A stretch of 48,774 nucleotides of DNA from Comamonadaceae bacterium (GTDB lineage Bacteria; Pseudomonadota; Gammaproteobacteria; Burkholderiales; Burkholderiaceae_C). Position 1 is the stretch's first letter; every line of letters starts with the position of its first letter. Positions 7,780-15,536 of the stretch are shown in pieces. The position numbers were made by a program, and so were the translations under genes. The notes beneath the pieces are model-generated. The model did no database searches. It had not been told where the DNA came from and was given only the letters and a program-made list of their open reading frames with translations. The stretch is from assembly GCA_947485165.1 (NCBI GenBank), contig CANKRG010000011.1:1-48774 (forward strand), read 5' to 3'.

Positions 7780-8907
7780 ATGACAAACACCGCCAACGAG
7801 CCTTGGTATCCAAAAAACGTTCACAGCAATGACAGAACCAGTCAAACCGACGACGAACGCATCAAGGACATCACCGTGTTACCGCCCCCAGAACATCTCA
7901 TACGCTTTTTCCCGATTCAGGGCACAGCCGCTGAATCATTGATCAGCCACACCCGCCAAACCATCCATGACATCATGGTCGGTAAAGACGACAGGCTTTT
8001 GGTTGTCATGGGGCCATGTTCGATTCACGACCCTGTAGCCGCGCTCGAATACGCAAAAAAGTTGCTCGCTCAACGTGCGAAATATGCAGGCACGCTTGAA
8101 ATTGTCATGCGCGTGTACTTCGAAAAACCACGTACAACGGTGGGCTGGAAGGGCTTGATCAACGACCCCTACTTGGACGAAAGCTACCGCATCGACGAAG
8201 GTCTGCGCATGGCGCGTCAGTTGCTCATTGAAATCAACCGCCTTGGCTTGCCTGCAGGTAGCGAGTTTTTAGACGTTATTTCACCGCAATATTTGGGCGA
8301 CTTGATCAGCTGGGGAGCAATAGGCGCACGTACGACTGAAAGCCAAGTTCACCGCGAGTTGGCATCAGGCATTTCTGCGCCGATTGGCTTCAAAAATGGT
8401 ACCGATGGCAATATCAAGATCGCGACGGATGCGATCCAGGCGGCAGCTGGCGGCCACCACTTTTTGTCTATCCACAAAAATGGCCAGGTGGCAATCGTAC
8501 AAACCAACGGCAATCCAGATTGTCACGTCATTCTGCGTGGCGGCAAAGCGCCCAATTACGATGCAGCCAGCGTGGCCGCAGCCTGCAAAGACTTGGTCGC
8601 CGCCAAACTGCCGCCAACTTTGATGGTCGACTGCAGCCACGCCAACAGCAGCAAACAGCACGAGAAGCAAATCGAAGTTGCCAAAGACATCGCAGCGCAG
8701 CTCAGCAGCGGTTCAAAAAGCGTCTTCGGCGTCATGGTTGAAAGCAATTTGCAAGCTGGCGCGCAAAAATTCACCCCAGGCAAAGACCAGCCGTCCGTAT
8801 TGACCTATGGCCAGAGCATCACAGATGCTTGTATTGACTGGGACGATTCGGTTGGCGTGTTGGAAACGCTCTCACAAGGCGTGCTGGCGCGGCGTAAATT
8901 AGGTTAA
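7780..8907 (+). CDS. aroG: 3-deoxy-7-phosphoheptulonate (DAHP) synthase, class I
   Basis: It condenses phosphoenolpyruvate and erythrose 4-phosphate, the first step of the shikimate pathway. The 375-residue protein has the type I AroF/G/H features: MGPCSIHDP with the metal-binding cysteine, EKPRTTVGWKGLINDP, GARTTESQVHRELASG, metal-ligand histidine in DCSHANSSK, and VESNL near the C terminus. ACAGGAG lies before the ATG at 7780. It is preceded by the Phe/Tyr-rich leader and attenuator, which suggests control by aromatic amino-acid supply. I call it aroG by family; which amino acid inhibits the enzyme cannot be read from the sequence. It converges on the M61 gene with a 12-bp gap. Confidence 0.95.
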   Translation: MTNTANEPWYPKNVHSNDRTSQTDDERIKDITVLPPPEHLIRFFPIQGTAAESLISHTRQTIHDIMVGKDDRLLVVMGPCSIHDPVAALEYAKKLLAQRAKYAGTLEIVMRVYFEKPRTTVGWKGLINDPYLDESYRIDEGLRMARQLLIEINRLGLPAGSEFLDVISPQYLGDLISWGAIGARTTESQVHRELASGISAPIGFKNGTDGNIKIATDAIQAAAGGHHFLSIHKNGQVAIVQTNGNPDCHVILRGGKAPNYDAASVAAACKDLVAAKLPPTLMVDCSHANSSKQHEKQIEVAKDIAAQLSSGSKSVFGVMVESNLQAGAQKFTPGKDQPSVLTYGQSITDACIDWDDSVGVLETLSQGVLARRKLG

Positions 8908-8919
8908 TGCGAGTAAAAG

Positions 8920-10722
8920 CTAAGCGGCCAGCCAAGCGCTGAACTGCTTCGCTTCACTGACTTCTTTAGCCGCCTTGAATTGCCAAGTCCGCTCTGCAGA
9001 CTTGGCCGGCCAGTTCAAGGTTAAATGAATGAGCCGCTTGTCACGCGCAACAATGGCGGTGATTTTTTGGCTTTTTGCCGCTTGCTCGGTGATGTACTGC
9101 GCCAAGTCCTCAAGTTTATGAATCCGCCAGCTTTGAGTATTGCTTCCTGCGCCTAGAGTGATGCCTAACCATTCATCGCCTGCAGCAAAACCAGCCTTTT
9201 CCGCAGCTCCGCCACTAAGCACGACTTTGATGTTGATGCCGCCGGCTTCTGCTACACGCAAACCCAAGCGCTGCTGAAGCTGAGCCGGCTCATCAGAAAC
9301 GACCACGCCGTGCTTGACTAACAACTCCCGCACCGGTAATTCGCCTGTGCCGTGCACCCATGCTTTGATTTCCTTAGCAAATGAGCGTCCACCAAGCTCT
9401 TCAAGAACGGTTGCAAAATCGCGTTCAGACATAGGGCCTGCTTTGCAGCGTAGCCACAAACCGCGCATCACGTCATCTAGCGTGGTTTTGCCTTCTGCAC
9501 GCAGTGTCAAGTCAAAGCACAGCGCCACCAAAGCGCCTTTGGTGTAGTAGCTCACCGTGGCGTTAGCCGTGTTCGGCTCAGGGCGGTAGTATTTCACCCA
9601 AGCGTCAAAGCTGGCTTCAGCCACGGCCTGCACTTTGCGGCCAGGTGTTTGCGCCACTTGGTTGGCGGTTTTGCAGAGTAGGTCTAAATACTGTGCATCG
9701 TCTAGCAAACCTGCTCGTCGCAGCAGCAGGTCGTCGTAATAGCTGGTGAAACCTTCAAAAAACCACAACAGCTCTGTGTAATTTTCTTGAGAGTAGTCGA
9801 ATTCCGCAAACTCTTTAGGGCGCAGTCGCTTGACGTTCCAGGTGTGGAAATATTCGTGGCTGATCAAGCCCAGCAGCGTGGTGTAGCCAACGGGTTGTTT
9901 GGCTTGCCCAAGGCGCGGTAAGTCTTGTCGCTTGCAAATCAGCGCTGTGGAATTGCGGTGTTCTAAGCCGCCATAACCATCATCCACAGCATTCAGCATA
10001 AACACGTAATTTTTAAACGCTGGTTTTGAAGACTTACCATGCCAAAATACGATCGCAGTGGCACAAATTTTTTGCGTGTCGGCTAATAATTTAGCGCCGT
10101 CAAATGTAGCTGTCGCACCCGCCACCACAAAGCGGTGTTTCACGCCGCGCACAGTGAAACTGTCACTCCAAAATGTGCCCAATTCAAACGGGCAATCAAC
10201 CAACTCATCGTAATCGGCAAATGCGTAACTGCCAAAACCTTGCTTGTTAATCTTTAGTGGCGTGGCAGCCGTCGCAACCTGCCAATTGCGCTTGCTTGAA
10301 AGCGACTTCAGTTCCAAAACGTGAGCCGTGTCTTCTTGCCCTTCAACGCGTAAACACATGCTTGTGCCGTTGAAGAAGCCACGCGCATCGTCTAGCCAGG
10401 CAGTACGCACTGAATTATCAAGCGCAAACACTTGGTAGGTGATCAGCAAGGGCTTCGAAGAGTCGCAGTCTAATTGCCAAGAGCATTTATCCGATTGCAC
10501 GGCATCCACGCGCTGTTTGCCTTGAAAGGCGGTGAGCTTTTGCAGGTTTTTAGAAAATTCCCGTACCAAGTAGCTGCCTTGAATCCATACCGGCAGCGAC
10601 ACATGCTGCGTGATGGCTGGCTCGGCGATGGTGAGCGTGACTTGGTAAAGATGCGCGTTCAGGTCAAACAGCTCGATGCGGTAGTGAATTTGGGCTTTGG
10701 CTGGGGATTTTTGGCTTGTCAT
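8920..10722 (-). CDS. M61-family aminopeptidase with PDZ domain
   Basis: This 600-residue protein resembles the glycyl aminopeptidase (M61) family. The zinc-binding helix HEYFHTWNVKRLRP (HExxH) and the downstream acidic block ENYTELLWFFEGFTSYYDD supply ligands and catalytic residues. A PDZ-like segment follows near residues 485-570 (AGGINIKVVLSGGAAEKAGFAAGDEWLGI). The N-terminal 170 residues form the beta-rich domain of the family. The start at 10722 (MTSQKSPAKAQIHYRI) is preferred over one eight codons earlier; the SD is weak. No signal peptide is obvious, so location is uncertain. The physiological substrate is unknown. Confidence 0.88.
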   Translation of the reverse strand: MTSQKSPAKAQIHYRIELFDLNAHLYQVTLTIAEPAITQHVSLPVWIQGSYLVREFSKNLQKLTAFQGKQRVDAVQSDKCSWQLDCDSSKPLLITYQVFALDNSVRTAWLDDARGFFNGTSMCLRVEGQEDTAHVLELKSLSSKRNWQVATAATPLKINKQGFGSYAFADYDELVDCPFELGTFWSDSFTVRGVKHRFVVAGATATFDGAKLLADTQKICATAIVFWHGKSSKPAFKNYVFMLNAVDDGYGGLEHRNSTALICKRQDLPRLGQAKQPVGYTTLLGLISHEYFHTWNVKRLRPKEFAEFDYSQENYTELLWFFEGFTSYYDDLLLRRAGLLDDAQYLDLLCKTANQVAQTPGRKVQAVAEASFDAWVKYYRPEPNTANATVSYYTKGALVALCFDLTLRAEGKTTLDDVMRGLWLRCKAGPMSERDFATVLEELGGRSFAKEIKAWVHGTGELPVRELLVKHGVVVSDEPAQLQQRLGLRVAEAGGINIKVVLSGGAAEKAGFAAGDEWLGITLGAGSNTQSWRIHKLEDLAQYITEQAAKSQKITAIVARDKRLIHLTLNWPAKSAERTWQFKAAKEVSEAKQFSAWLAA

Positions 10723-10780
10723 AGCTCTGGAGAATACCTCAAACACATGCGTATGAGCTGATCTTGTGCAGCGGAAACAA

Positions 10781-10812
10781 AAAAGCGCTGAATATCGCTA
10801 TTCAGCGCTTTT
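10781..10812 (-). terminator. Terminator at the end of the arsenic cluster
   Basis: AAAAGCGCTGAAT (10781-10793) pairs perfectly over 13 bp with ATTCAGCGCTTTT (10800-10812). Read on the minus strand the stem is followed by six Ts and then GTTTCC, so it terminates leftward transcription coming from arsM. On the plus strand the T-run is only four long. Confidence 0.85.
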
Positions 10813-10841
10813 AGAGGTGATGTGAAATTTAGGCCGTTAAA

Positions 10842-10910
10842 TCAACTGTTTTCGCGGGCTTTTTCGGGTTCATACATCTCGCTTTTGCCAATCACTTGGT
10901 GGTTGCCAGA
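10842..10910 (-). pseudogene. C-terminal fragment of a YegP-like (DUF1508) protein
   Basis: In the frame ending with TGA at 10842-10844 the minus strand reads SGNHQVIGKSEMYEPEKAR, which closely resembles the repeat unit of YegP/DUF1508 proteins (GNGQVIGTSEMYESKAA type). It overlaps the 3' end of the phosphate-transporter fragment in another frame, and there is no start of its own. It looks like the scar of a deletion that joined two unrelated genes. This rests on motif memory only. Confidence 0.45.
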
Positions 10911-11041
10911 GTCGCTAACACCAAGGCCTGGCGGTAGCTCAGTGTGTCTGAACCCCAAACCGTGGCAAAACCTTTGAAATTATCATTGGCGCCGTTGTTC
11001 AACGCTAAAAATAAAGCGACTGCAATGCGTGCTAATTCCAT
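10892..11041 (-). pseudogene. N-terminal fragment of a PiT-family phosphate transporter
   Basis: This 49-codon frame begins ATG at 11041 and reads ALFLALNNGANDNFKGFATV and then WGSDTLSYRQALVLATLATT, ending TGA 10892-10894. The GANDNFKG motif is diagnostic for the first conserved half of inorganic phosphate transporters (PiT/Pho-4 family), which normally exceed 300 residues. Only the first membrane segment remains, so it is a truncated gene. PiT-type transporters are often found with arsenosugar biosynthesis genes, and this one lies 9 bp after arsM on the same strand, so it was probably the last gene of that operon. Confidence 0.75.
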
Positions 11042-11050
11042 GTAAAACGA

Positions 11051-12094
11051 CTAGCAGCAGGCCGCAGCATTGCCGCTGGTGCTGGTGCTCGTGTCGTAAG
11101 GGATGGAAGTTCCGCAGCCCGTAAAGATGCCGTAGTGGCGGTTGAAGTTGCCGAGAAACTCAAAATGCGGCGCAAATCGTGTGTCTTGCAGCATCCGCCA
11201 AGTGTTTCCACACACTGGAAAGACACGTCCTGCCTCCATATCATGGTGTTTATCGAGTGCGTATTTGTCTGGGTGCTCTGGAATAGTGCCTTTGTAAATC
11301 ACGGCTTGGCCATAGTCCTCGCAGGCGGTTTCTAGTTCAGCAATTTTGAACAGCCGATAGGTCGCTGAATAAAAGCGCAAGTTGCCTGCACGTACAGCCA
11401 GCACTGGGTCGGTAATTTCTAAAGGTCTGTCGGTGGTCAATCGCGGGTCAGCAAAGCCATGTTGCTTAGACAGACGTAGAAAGTCGTTCCAATACAACGC
11501 GCCACCCAGACATTCTCCGTAAAGTACAGGGTCATTCCGCACAGCGGTGGGCACTCGGCGGTCAGCATACACATCTGAAAAGAAAAATTCACCACCTGGT
11601 TTGAGCAGGCGGTGGACGCCGCGCATCACCGCATCTTTGTCGGGCGACAAGTTGACCACGCAGTTGGAGACGATGACATCGAAGCTTCCTGCTTCCAAGT
11701 TCAAATCTTCCAAGCGTTCGATATAGCCCTGCATGAATTGCACGTTATCAAAGCCAAACACTTCAGCATGGTGCTTGCGGTGCTTTTCAGCAATGGCAAG
11801 TTGCTCATCGGTCATATCGACGCCAACAACTGAGCCAGTGGGTCCCACAAGTTGCGCCAAGGCATACACATCTCGTCCAGAACCGCAGCCCAAATCAAGC
11901 ACGCGGCACCCTTTTAGCAAAGGTGGGCAAACCAGCCCGCAGCCGTAGTAACGCGACAGCACGTCTGGGTGAATTTTGCTGAGCAAAGGTTTCAGCCATT
12001 CTGGAATGGTGCTGATGTCGCAGCAAGCACTGGTTTTAAGATCGCTCGTGTTTTGAAGTTGGCGGCCATAATAGTCTTGAACAATGTCGTACAT
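11051..12094 (-). CDS. arsM: Arsenite S-adenosylmethionine methyltransferase
   Basis: This 347-residue enzyme would methylate As(III) with SAM in the cytoplasm. The SAM-binding Rossmann motif VLDLGCGSGRDVYAL lies near residue 67. The arsenic-binding cysteines expected in ArsM are plausible at SACCDIS (about 24), VSNCVVNLSPDK (about 152) and GECLGGALYW (about 200). The C-terminal domain ends in a Cys-Cys pair, as in many ArsM proteins. It follows the TIGR04282-like gene by 12 bp in a minus-strand operon led by arsS. The start MYDIVQDYYGRQL matches the family; no strong SD is visible. In this context methylarsenicals are probably intermediates for arsenosugars rather than end products. Confidence 0.92.
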   Translation of the reverse strand: MYDIVQDYYGRQLQNTSDLKTSACCDISTIPEWLKPLLSKIHPDVLSRYYGCGLVCPPLLKGCRVLDLGCGSGRDVYALAQLVGPTGSVVGVDMTDEQLAIAEKHRKHHAEVFGFDNVQFMQGYIERLEDLNLEAGSFDVIVSNCVVNLSPDKDAVMRGVHRLLKPGGEFFFSDVYADRRVPTAVRNDPVLYGECLGGALYWNDFLRLSKQHGFADPRLTTDRPLEITDPVLAVRAGNLRFYSATYRLFKIAELETACEDYGQAVIYKGTIPEHPDKYALDKHHDMEAGRVFPVCGNTWRMLQDTRFAPHFEFLGNFNRHYGIFTGCGTSIPYDTSTSTSGNAAACC

Positions 12095-12106
12095 GGTGTG
12101 TTGCTG

Positions 12107-12733
12107 TTAGGTTGCTAGGTTTAGGTAGCCCCACTCAGGGGGTAAATAATGTAAATCAGCGGTTTCGTCAATGTCGTGCAAAGTGGACAATACTTTAGTT
12201 TTCCAGCCAAGTTGCTGCATCCTTTTTAGCGTTTCTTGGGCTACTGTGCGGGTACTCCAAAGCATATTGTCGAATGGCGTTGCGTTAAAATTTTTCAATC
12301 CCAGCAGTGCATAGCCACCGTCATAAGTTGGCAACAGCGAAGCATCGTAGGCCTGCAGGGCTTGCGCCGCTTCATGCAATGTAAACACATCAATGGCTGG
12401 GCAGTCTGTGCCAATCAGTAAGGTTGCCTCACCATGGCGAGTCGTACGAGCAACTGCGCGAGCCATACGCTGACCTAGATCGCCTTCACCTTGCGCACTC
12501 CAGATAACATTACTTGGTAAATCCAAGTTTTGCCAAACAGAATCAGCCGGGTCAGGCGTGGCGCAGATTTCAACACTGCCGAGCTTAGACGCCAAAGCGG
12601 TTGCTAATGTGTGATGAAGCATCTTCTTCGCCAACTGCGCTGCCCCTTCTGCACCCAAAGCTAGCATCAACCGCGTTTTGGCAAACCCTGCAACAGGCGC
12701 TTTCGCCATGATCACAATACGAATCGGCATCAT
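12107..12733 (-). CDS. Arsenosugar-type glycosyltransferase, DUF2064/TIGR04282 family
   Basis: This 208-residue protein starts MMPIRIVIMAKAPVAGFAKTRL, which is the hallmark of the DUF2064/TIGR04282 family (GT-A fold). LIGTDCPAI near residue 110 provides the acidic metal-binding motif. Family models name it as a transferase associated with arsenosugar biosynthesis; the actual donor and acceptor are unknown. Its ATG at 12733 overlaps the stop of the preceding glycosyltransferase (ATGA), so the two are translationally coupled. A much longer frame upstream only reads through the neighbouring gene and is not used. Confidence 0.85.
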   Translation of the reverse strand: MMPIRIVIMAKAPVAGFAKTRLMLALGAEGAAQLAKKMLHHTLATALASKLGSVEICATPDPADSVWQNLDLPSNVIWSAQGEGDLGQRMARAVARTTRHGEATLLIGTDCPAIDVFTLHEAAQALQAYDASLLPTYDGGYALLGLKNFNATPFDNMLWSTRTVAQETLKRMQQLGWKTKVLSTLHDIDETADLHYLPPEWGYLNLAT

Positions 12734-13410
12734 GCGTACAACTCCGCTAATTTCTTTGGGTTCTGACCCCGCCAATACGCCCAACGCAAACGCCACATTA
12801 AGAAAATCGTCGTCCACACGCCTCGGGCTTCCCAGCGCCGGCCTGAGGTGATGACGGGTGAGGAAATACACACAGGACGAGACATCTGGCGTAAACGCCG
12901 TGAAACTTCGATGTCTTCCATCAACGCCTGCCCAGGGAAGCCACCTATCGCTTGAAAAGCGCCTCGCGTCATAAACATCGCTTGGTCACCTGTGGCGATA
13001 CCCGTTAGGCGGGAGCGCCAATTCATCATGAGCGCCACAACGCCTAACATCCAAGGCTTGCCAGCAATGCGCACGTCAAAGCGTCCCCAGCACACATTGC
13101 CAACCAAACCGGATGTGATGGCGGCGAGTGCATGCACCGGCAATTGCGTATCGGCATGCAAAAACAGCAATACATCGCCCGTGGTTTGCGCTACTCCCGC
13201 GTTCATTTGCCATGCACGGCCTTTGGCTGAGTTGATGACGCGCAAGCCCGCATCCTCAATCAAAACCGTCGAGTTGTCTGTGCTGCCACCATCGACAAAA
13301 ACAAGTTCAAAGTCAGGGTTTGCAGTTTCTTTCAGCGATGTTAAATCGCGTATCAAGCGCGGCAAAACCAGCGTTTCGTTGAAGACGGGAATAACAATGG
13401 CAATCTTCAT
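12730..13410 (-). CDS. Arsenosugar-type glycosyltransferase, GT2/TIGR04283 family
   Basis: This 226-residue GT2-fold transferase starts MKIAIVIPVFNETLVLPRLI. It has the donor-binding aspartates in FVDGGSTDNS and LFLHADTQLP, and the acceptor-site region GGFPGQALMEDIEVSRRLR. A short hydrophobic stretch near residue 140 suggests a membrane association. The TIGR04283 family is named for its place in arsenosugar gene clusters, which fits arsS directly upstream and arsM downstream. The start at 13410 has GAGAG upstream; an ATG at 13422 is also possible. The C terminus (WAYWRGQNPKKLAELYA) is typical. Confidence 0.87.
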   Translation of the reverse strand: MKIAIVIPVFNETLVLPRLIRDLTSLKETANPDFELVFVDGGSTDNSTVLIEDAGLRVINSAKGRAWQMNAGVAQTTGDVLLFLHADTQLPVHALAAITSGLVGNVCWGRFDVRIAGKPWMLGVVALMMNWRSRLTGIATGDQAMFMTRGAFQAIGGFPGQALMEDIEVSRRLRQMSRPVCISSPVITSGRRWEARGVWTTIFLMWRLRWAYWRGQNPKKLAELYA

Positions 13411-13430
13411 ACTCTCAACCATGCTGCTTA

Positions 13431-14414
13431 TCAAGCAGGCAATGCTCCCGCGCAACTGCTGCCTTGCCCAGCGGTACAGCCATAGCAGTGGTCAGCCACA
13501 CGAATGGGCTTTCCATGCAAATCGTTACTCAACAAATCGCGCAGGTGCGGGCGGTTGATGGTCGTCGCTTCGGCGTTGATTTCGGTGGGAATGGCCAGTT
13601 CAAGCTGCTGGTTAAAGTCGCAGTCGTACAGGTAGCCTTGCCAATCCACGCTCACCGTGCTGCGGCACATCACATGATCTAAATTTTCGGCTAAAAAATT
13701 GTCGTGCAGCAATTGCATATAGGGTGCAAAGGTTTTTTTGGAAATCAGCATCGACCCAAAGCGTTTGATGGGCATGTTGGTCAAGGCAAACAACTCGTTG
13801 AACACAATGCCAAAGTGCGCGAAAAGCTCGCGTTTGTAGTCCGCTTGCAGGCTGCTTTGATTCGGTGGCAAGCTAGGGCCTTGCGGGTTGTAGACCAAAT
13901 TCAAGATCAAATCCGTGCCCGGTTGGCCGTAGCCCAAGGCATTGAGCTTTTGCAGCGCAGCAATGCTCAGGTCAAACACACCCTTGCCGCGTTGTTTATC
14001 CACGTTTTCTAGGGAGTAGCACGGCATAGAGGCAACAATCTCAACCTTTTGCGCCGCCAAAAATGCTGCCAAATCTTCTTGCCCAGGTTCAAACAAGATC
14101 GTCAAATTGCAGCGGTCGATCACCCGCACACCTTGCGCGCGCGCTTCAGCCACAATCCGCTTGAAGCCTTGGTGCAGTTCAGGCGCACCGCCGGTTAAAT
14201 CTAGGGTTTCAATACCGCGAGCTTTAAGCACTTGGCTGATCATGTCAATCAGCCCATCGTGCATCATCTCCGTGCGGTGCGGCCCTGCGTCAACATGGCA
14301 GTGCACGCACGATTGGTTGCACAGATAGCCCAAATTGACCTGCAGGGTGCTCAGGCGCTTGCGCGTCAGCGCGGGGAAGTTGGTGGCTTGAAGCAACGGT
14401 AAAGTGGCGTGCAT
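13431..14414 (-). CDS. arsS: Arsenosugar biosynthesis radical SAM enzyme
   Basis: This 327-residue radical SAM protein has the 4Fe-4S motif CNQSCVHC (CxxxCxxC) near residue 33, the GGAPEL glycine-rich segment, and a C-terminal DUF3641-type domain with CYGCTAGQGSSC. ArsS proteins are reported to join a methylated arsenical to the 5'-deoxyadenosyl group of SAM, giving a precursor of arsenosugars. It is the first gene of the minus-strand set arsS, TIGR04283, TIGR04282, arsM. Three copies of TGTATTT on the plus strand (14414, 14423, 14435) lie at its start and may be part of the promoter. Divergent from mtnP. Confidence 0.9.
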   Translation of the reverse strand: MHATLPLLQATNFPALTRKRLSTLQVNLGYLCNQSCVHCHVDAGPHRTEMMHDGLIDMISQVLKARGIETLDLTGGAPELHQGFKRIVAEARAQGVRVIDRCNLTILFEPGQEDLAAFLAAQKVEIVASMPCYSLENVDKQRGKGVFDLSIAALQKLNALGYGQPGTDLILNLVYNPQGPSLPPNQSSLQADYKRELFAHFGIVFNELFALTNMPIKRFGSMLISKKTFAPYMQLLHDNFLAENLDHVMCRSTVSVDWQGYLYDCDFNQQLELAIPTEINAEATTINRPHLRDLLSNDLHGKPIRVADHCYGCTAGQGSSCAGALPA

Positions 14415-14541
14415 GTATTTCCTGTATTTCTAGCTGTATTTTCTAAGAGTGTTCTAAACTTAGTCGCACACATTGCACCTATATTACAGGGTCTGGCATT
14501 TAAAGTTACATAGTCGCAAAGTCGATAGGGATAAATTCATC

Positions 14542-15423
14542 ATGCAAAAAACTTTGGTTGGCGTTATCGGTGGCAGTGGTTTGTACAACATGGATTCGCT
14601 GCAAAACGCGACCGAGCACCACCTCGATACCCCATTTGGCAAACCCTCAGATGTTGTCGTCACGGGCCGCATTGATGGCGTGGGCGTGGCCTTCATCGCT
14701 CGGCATGGACGCGGGCACCGCTTGATTCCCTCTGAAGTGCCCTACCGCGCCAATGTTTACGCCCTCAAACAACTGGGCGCGAAGTATCTGATCTCCTTGT
14801 CGGCCGTCGGCTCGCTCAGCGCAGACATGAAGCCGTTGGACATGGTGTTGCCCGACCAGTTTGTTGACCTCACCAAGCGCCGCGACAGCACCTTTTTTGG
14901 CAACGGTGCGGTGGCGCACACCTCACTGGCAGAGCCGGTTTGCCCCAGTTTGGTTGATGTGTTGGCCAGAGCCGTTGCGCAAACGCACCAGGACGTCAAT
15001 ATGGGCGCAGATTTTGTCCTGCATCGCGGCGGCGCTTATGTGTGCATTGAAGGCCCGCAATTCTCCACCATGGCCGAATCGCACTGGTACCGCAGCATGG
15101 GTGCCAAAGTGATTGGGATGACCAACATGCCAGAAGCCAAGCTCGCCAAAGAAGCACAAATGGCCTACGCCAGTTTGGCGATGGTGACAGATTTTGACTG
15201 CTGGCACCCGCGCGAAGCACATGTCACCGCCAATGCCGCCATTGCCAATTTGATGAAAAACGCGGGTTATGCGCAGTTGATCGCCGCTGCCGCAGTACGT
15301 TTACTTGGGGCTGAAAAACCGGTGTCTGCAGCACACACGGCGCTGGCCACATCGTTGGTGACGCAGCCAGCGGATATGGCGCCTGAGGTGCTGGCGCGTT
15401 TGCAGGTTCTTTGGACCGATTGA
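14542..15423 (+). CDS. mtnP: S-methyl-5'-thioadenosine phosphorylase family protein
   Basis: This 293-residue PNP-superfamily enzyme starts MQKTLVGVIGGSGLYNMDSL. Phosphate-site residues are visible in ARHGRGHRLIPSEVPYRAN; CIEGPQFSTMAES and GMTNMPEAKLAKEA are the ribose/purine region; VTDFDCWHP carries the two aspartates that select 6-aminopurines (adenine). It normally cleaves 5'-methylthioadenosine to adenine and methylthioribose 1-phosphate. The start at 14542 gives the family start; a longer frame adds 23 unrelated residues. It is divergent from arsS (127 bp), so it may also, or instead, remove adenine from the adenosylated arsenical made by ArsS. That role is inference. Confidence 0.9.
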   Translation: MQKTLVGVIGGSGLYNMDSLQNATEHHLDTPFGKPSDVVVTGRIDGVGVAFIARHGRGHRLIPSEVPYRANVYALKQLGAKYLISLSAVGSLSADMKPLDMVLPDQFVDLTKRRDSTFFGNGAVAHTSLAEPVCPSLVDVLARAVAQTHQDVNMGADFVLHRGGAYVCIEGPQFSTMAESHWYRSMGAKVIGMTNMPEAKLAKEAQMAYASLAMVTDFDCWHPREAHVTANAAIANLMKNAGYAQLIAAAAVRLLGAEKPVSAAHTALATSLVTQPADMAPEVLARLQVLWTD

Positions 15424-15462
15424 GCTTGTTCGTTGATCAGGCTCTGTGAAGTTTTAGCTTTT

Positions 15463-15530
15463 ACCGTTCGCACTGAGGTATCGAAGGGTCAACACACTCG
15501 GGGACGCTTCGATACCTCAGCGCGAACGGT
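15463..15530. repeat. Long inverted repeat between mtnP and dsbC
   Basis: The 24-nt arms at 15463-15486 and 15507-15530 are complementary except for one position, with a 20-nt loop. Each arm starts with ACCGTTCGC and ends in ATCGAAG. It resembles the palindromic CCGTTCG...TCGAAGG intergenic elements scattered in many proteobacterial genomes. It lies between two convergent genes and could serve as a bidirectional terminator, although T-runs are missing. Confidence 0.8.
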
Positions 15531-15536
15531 TCAAAC

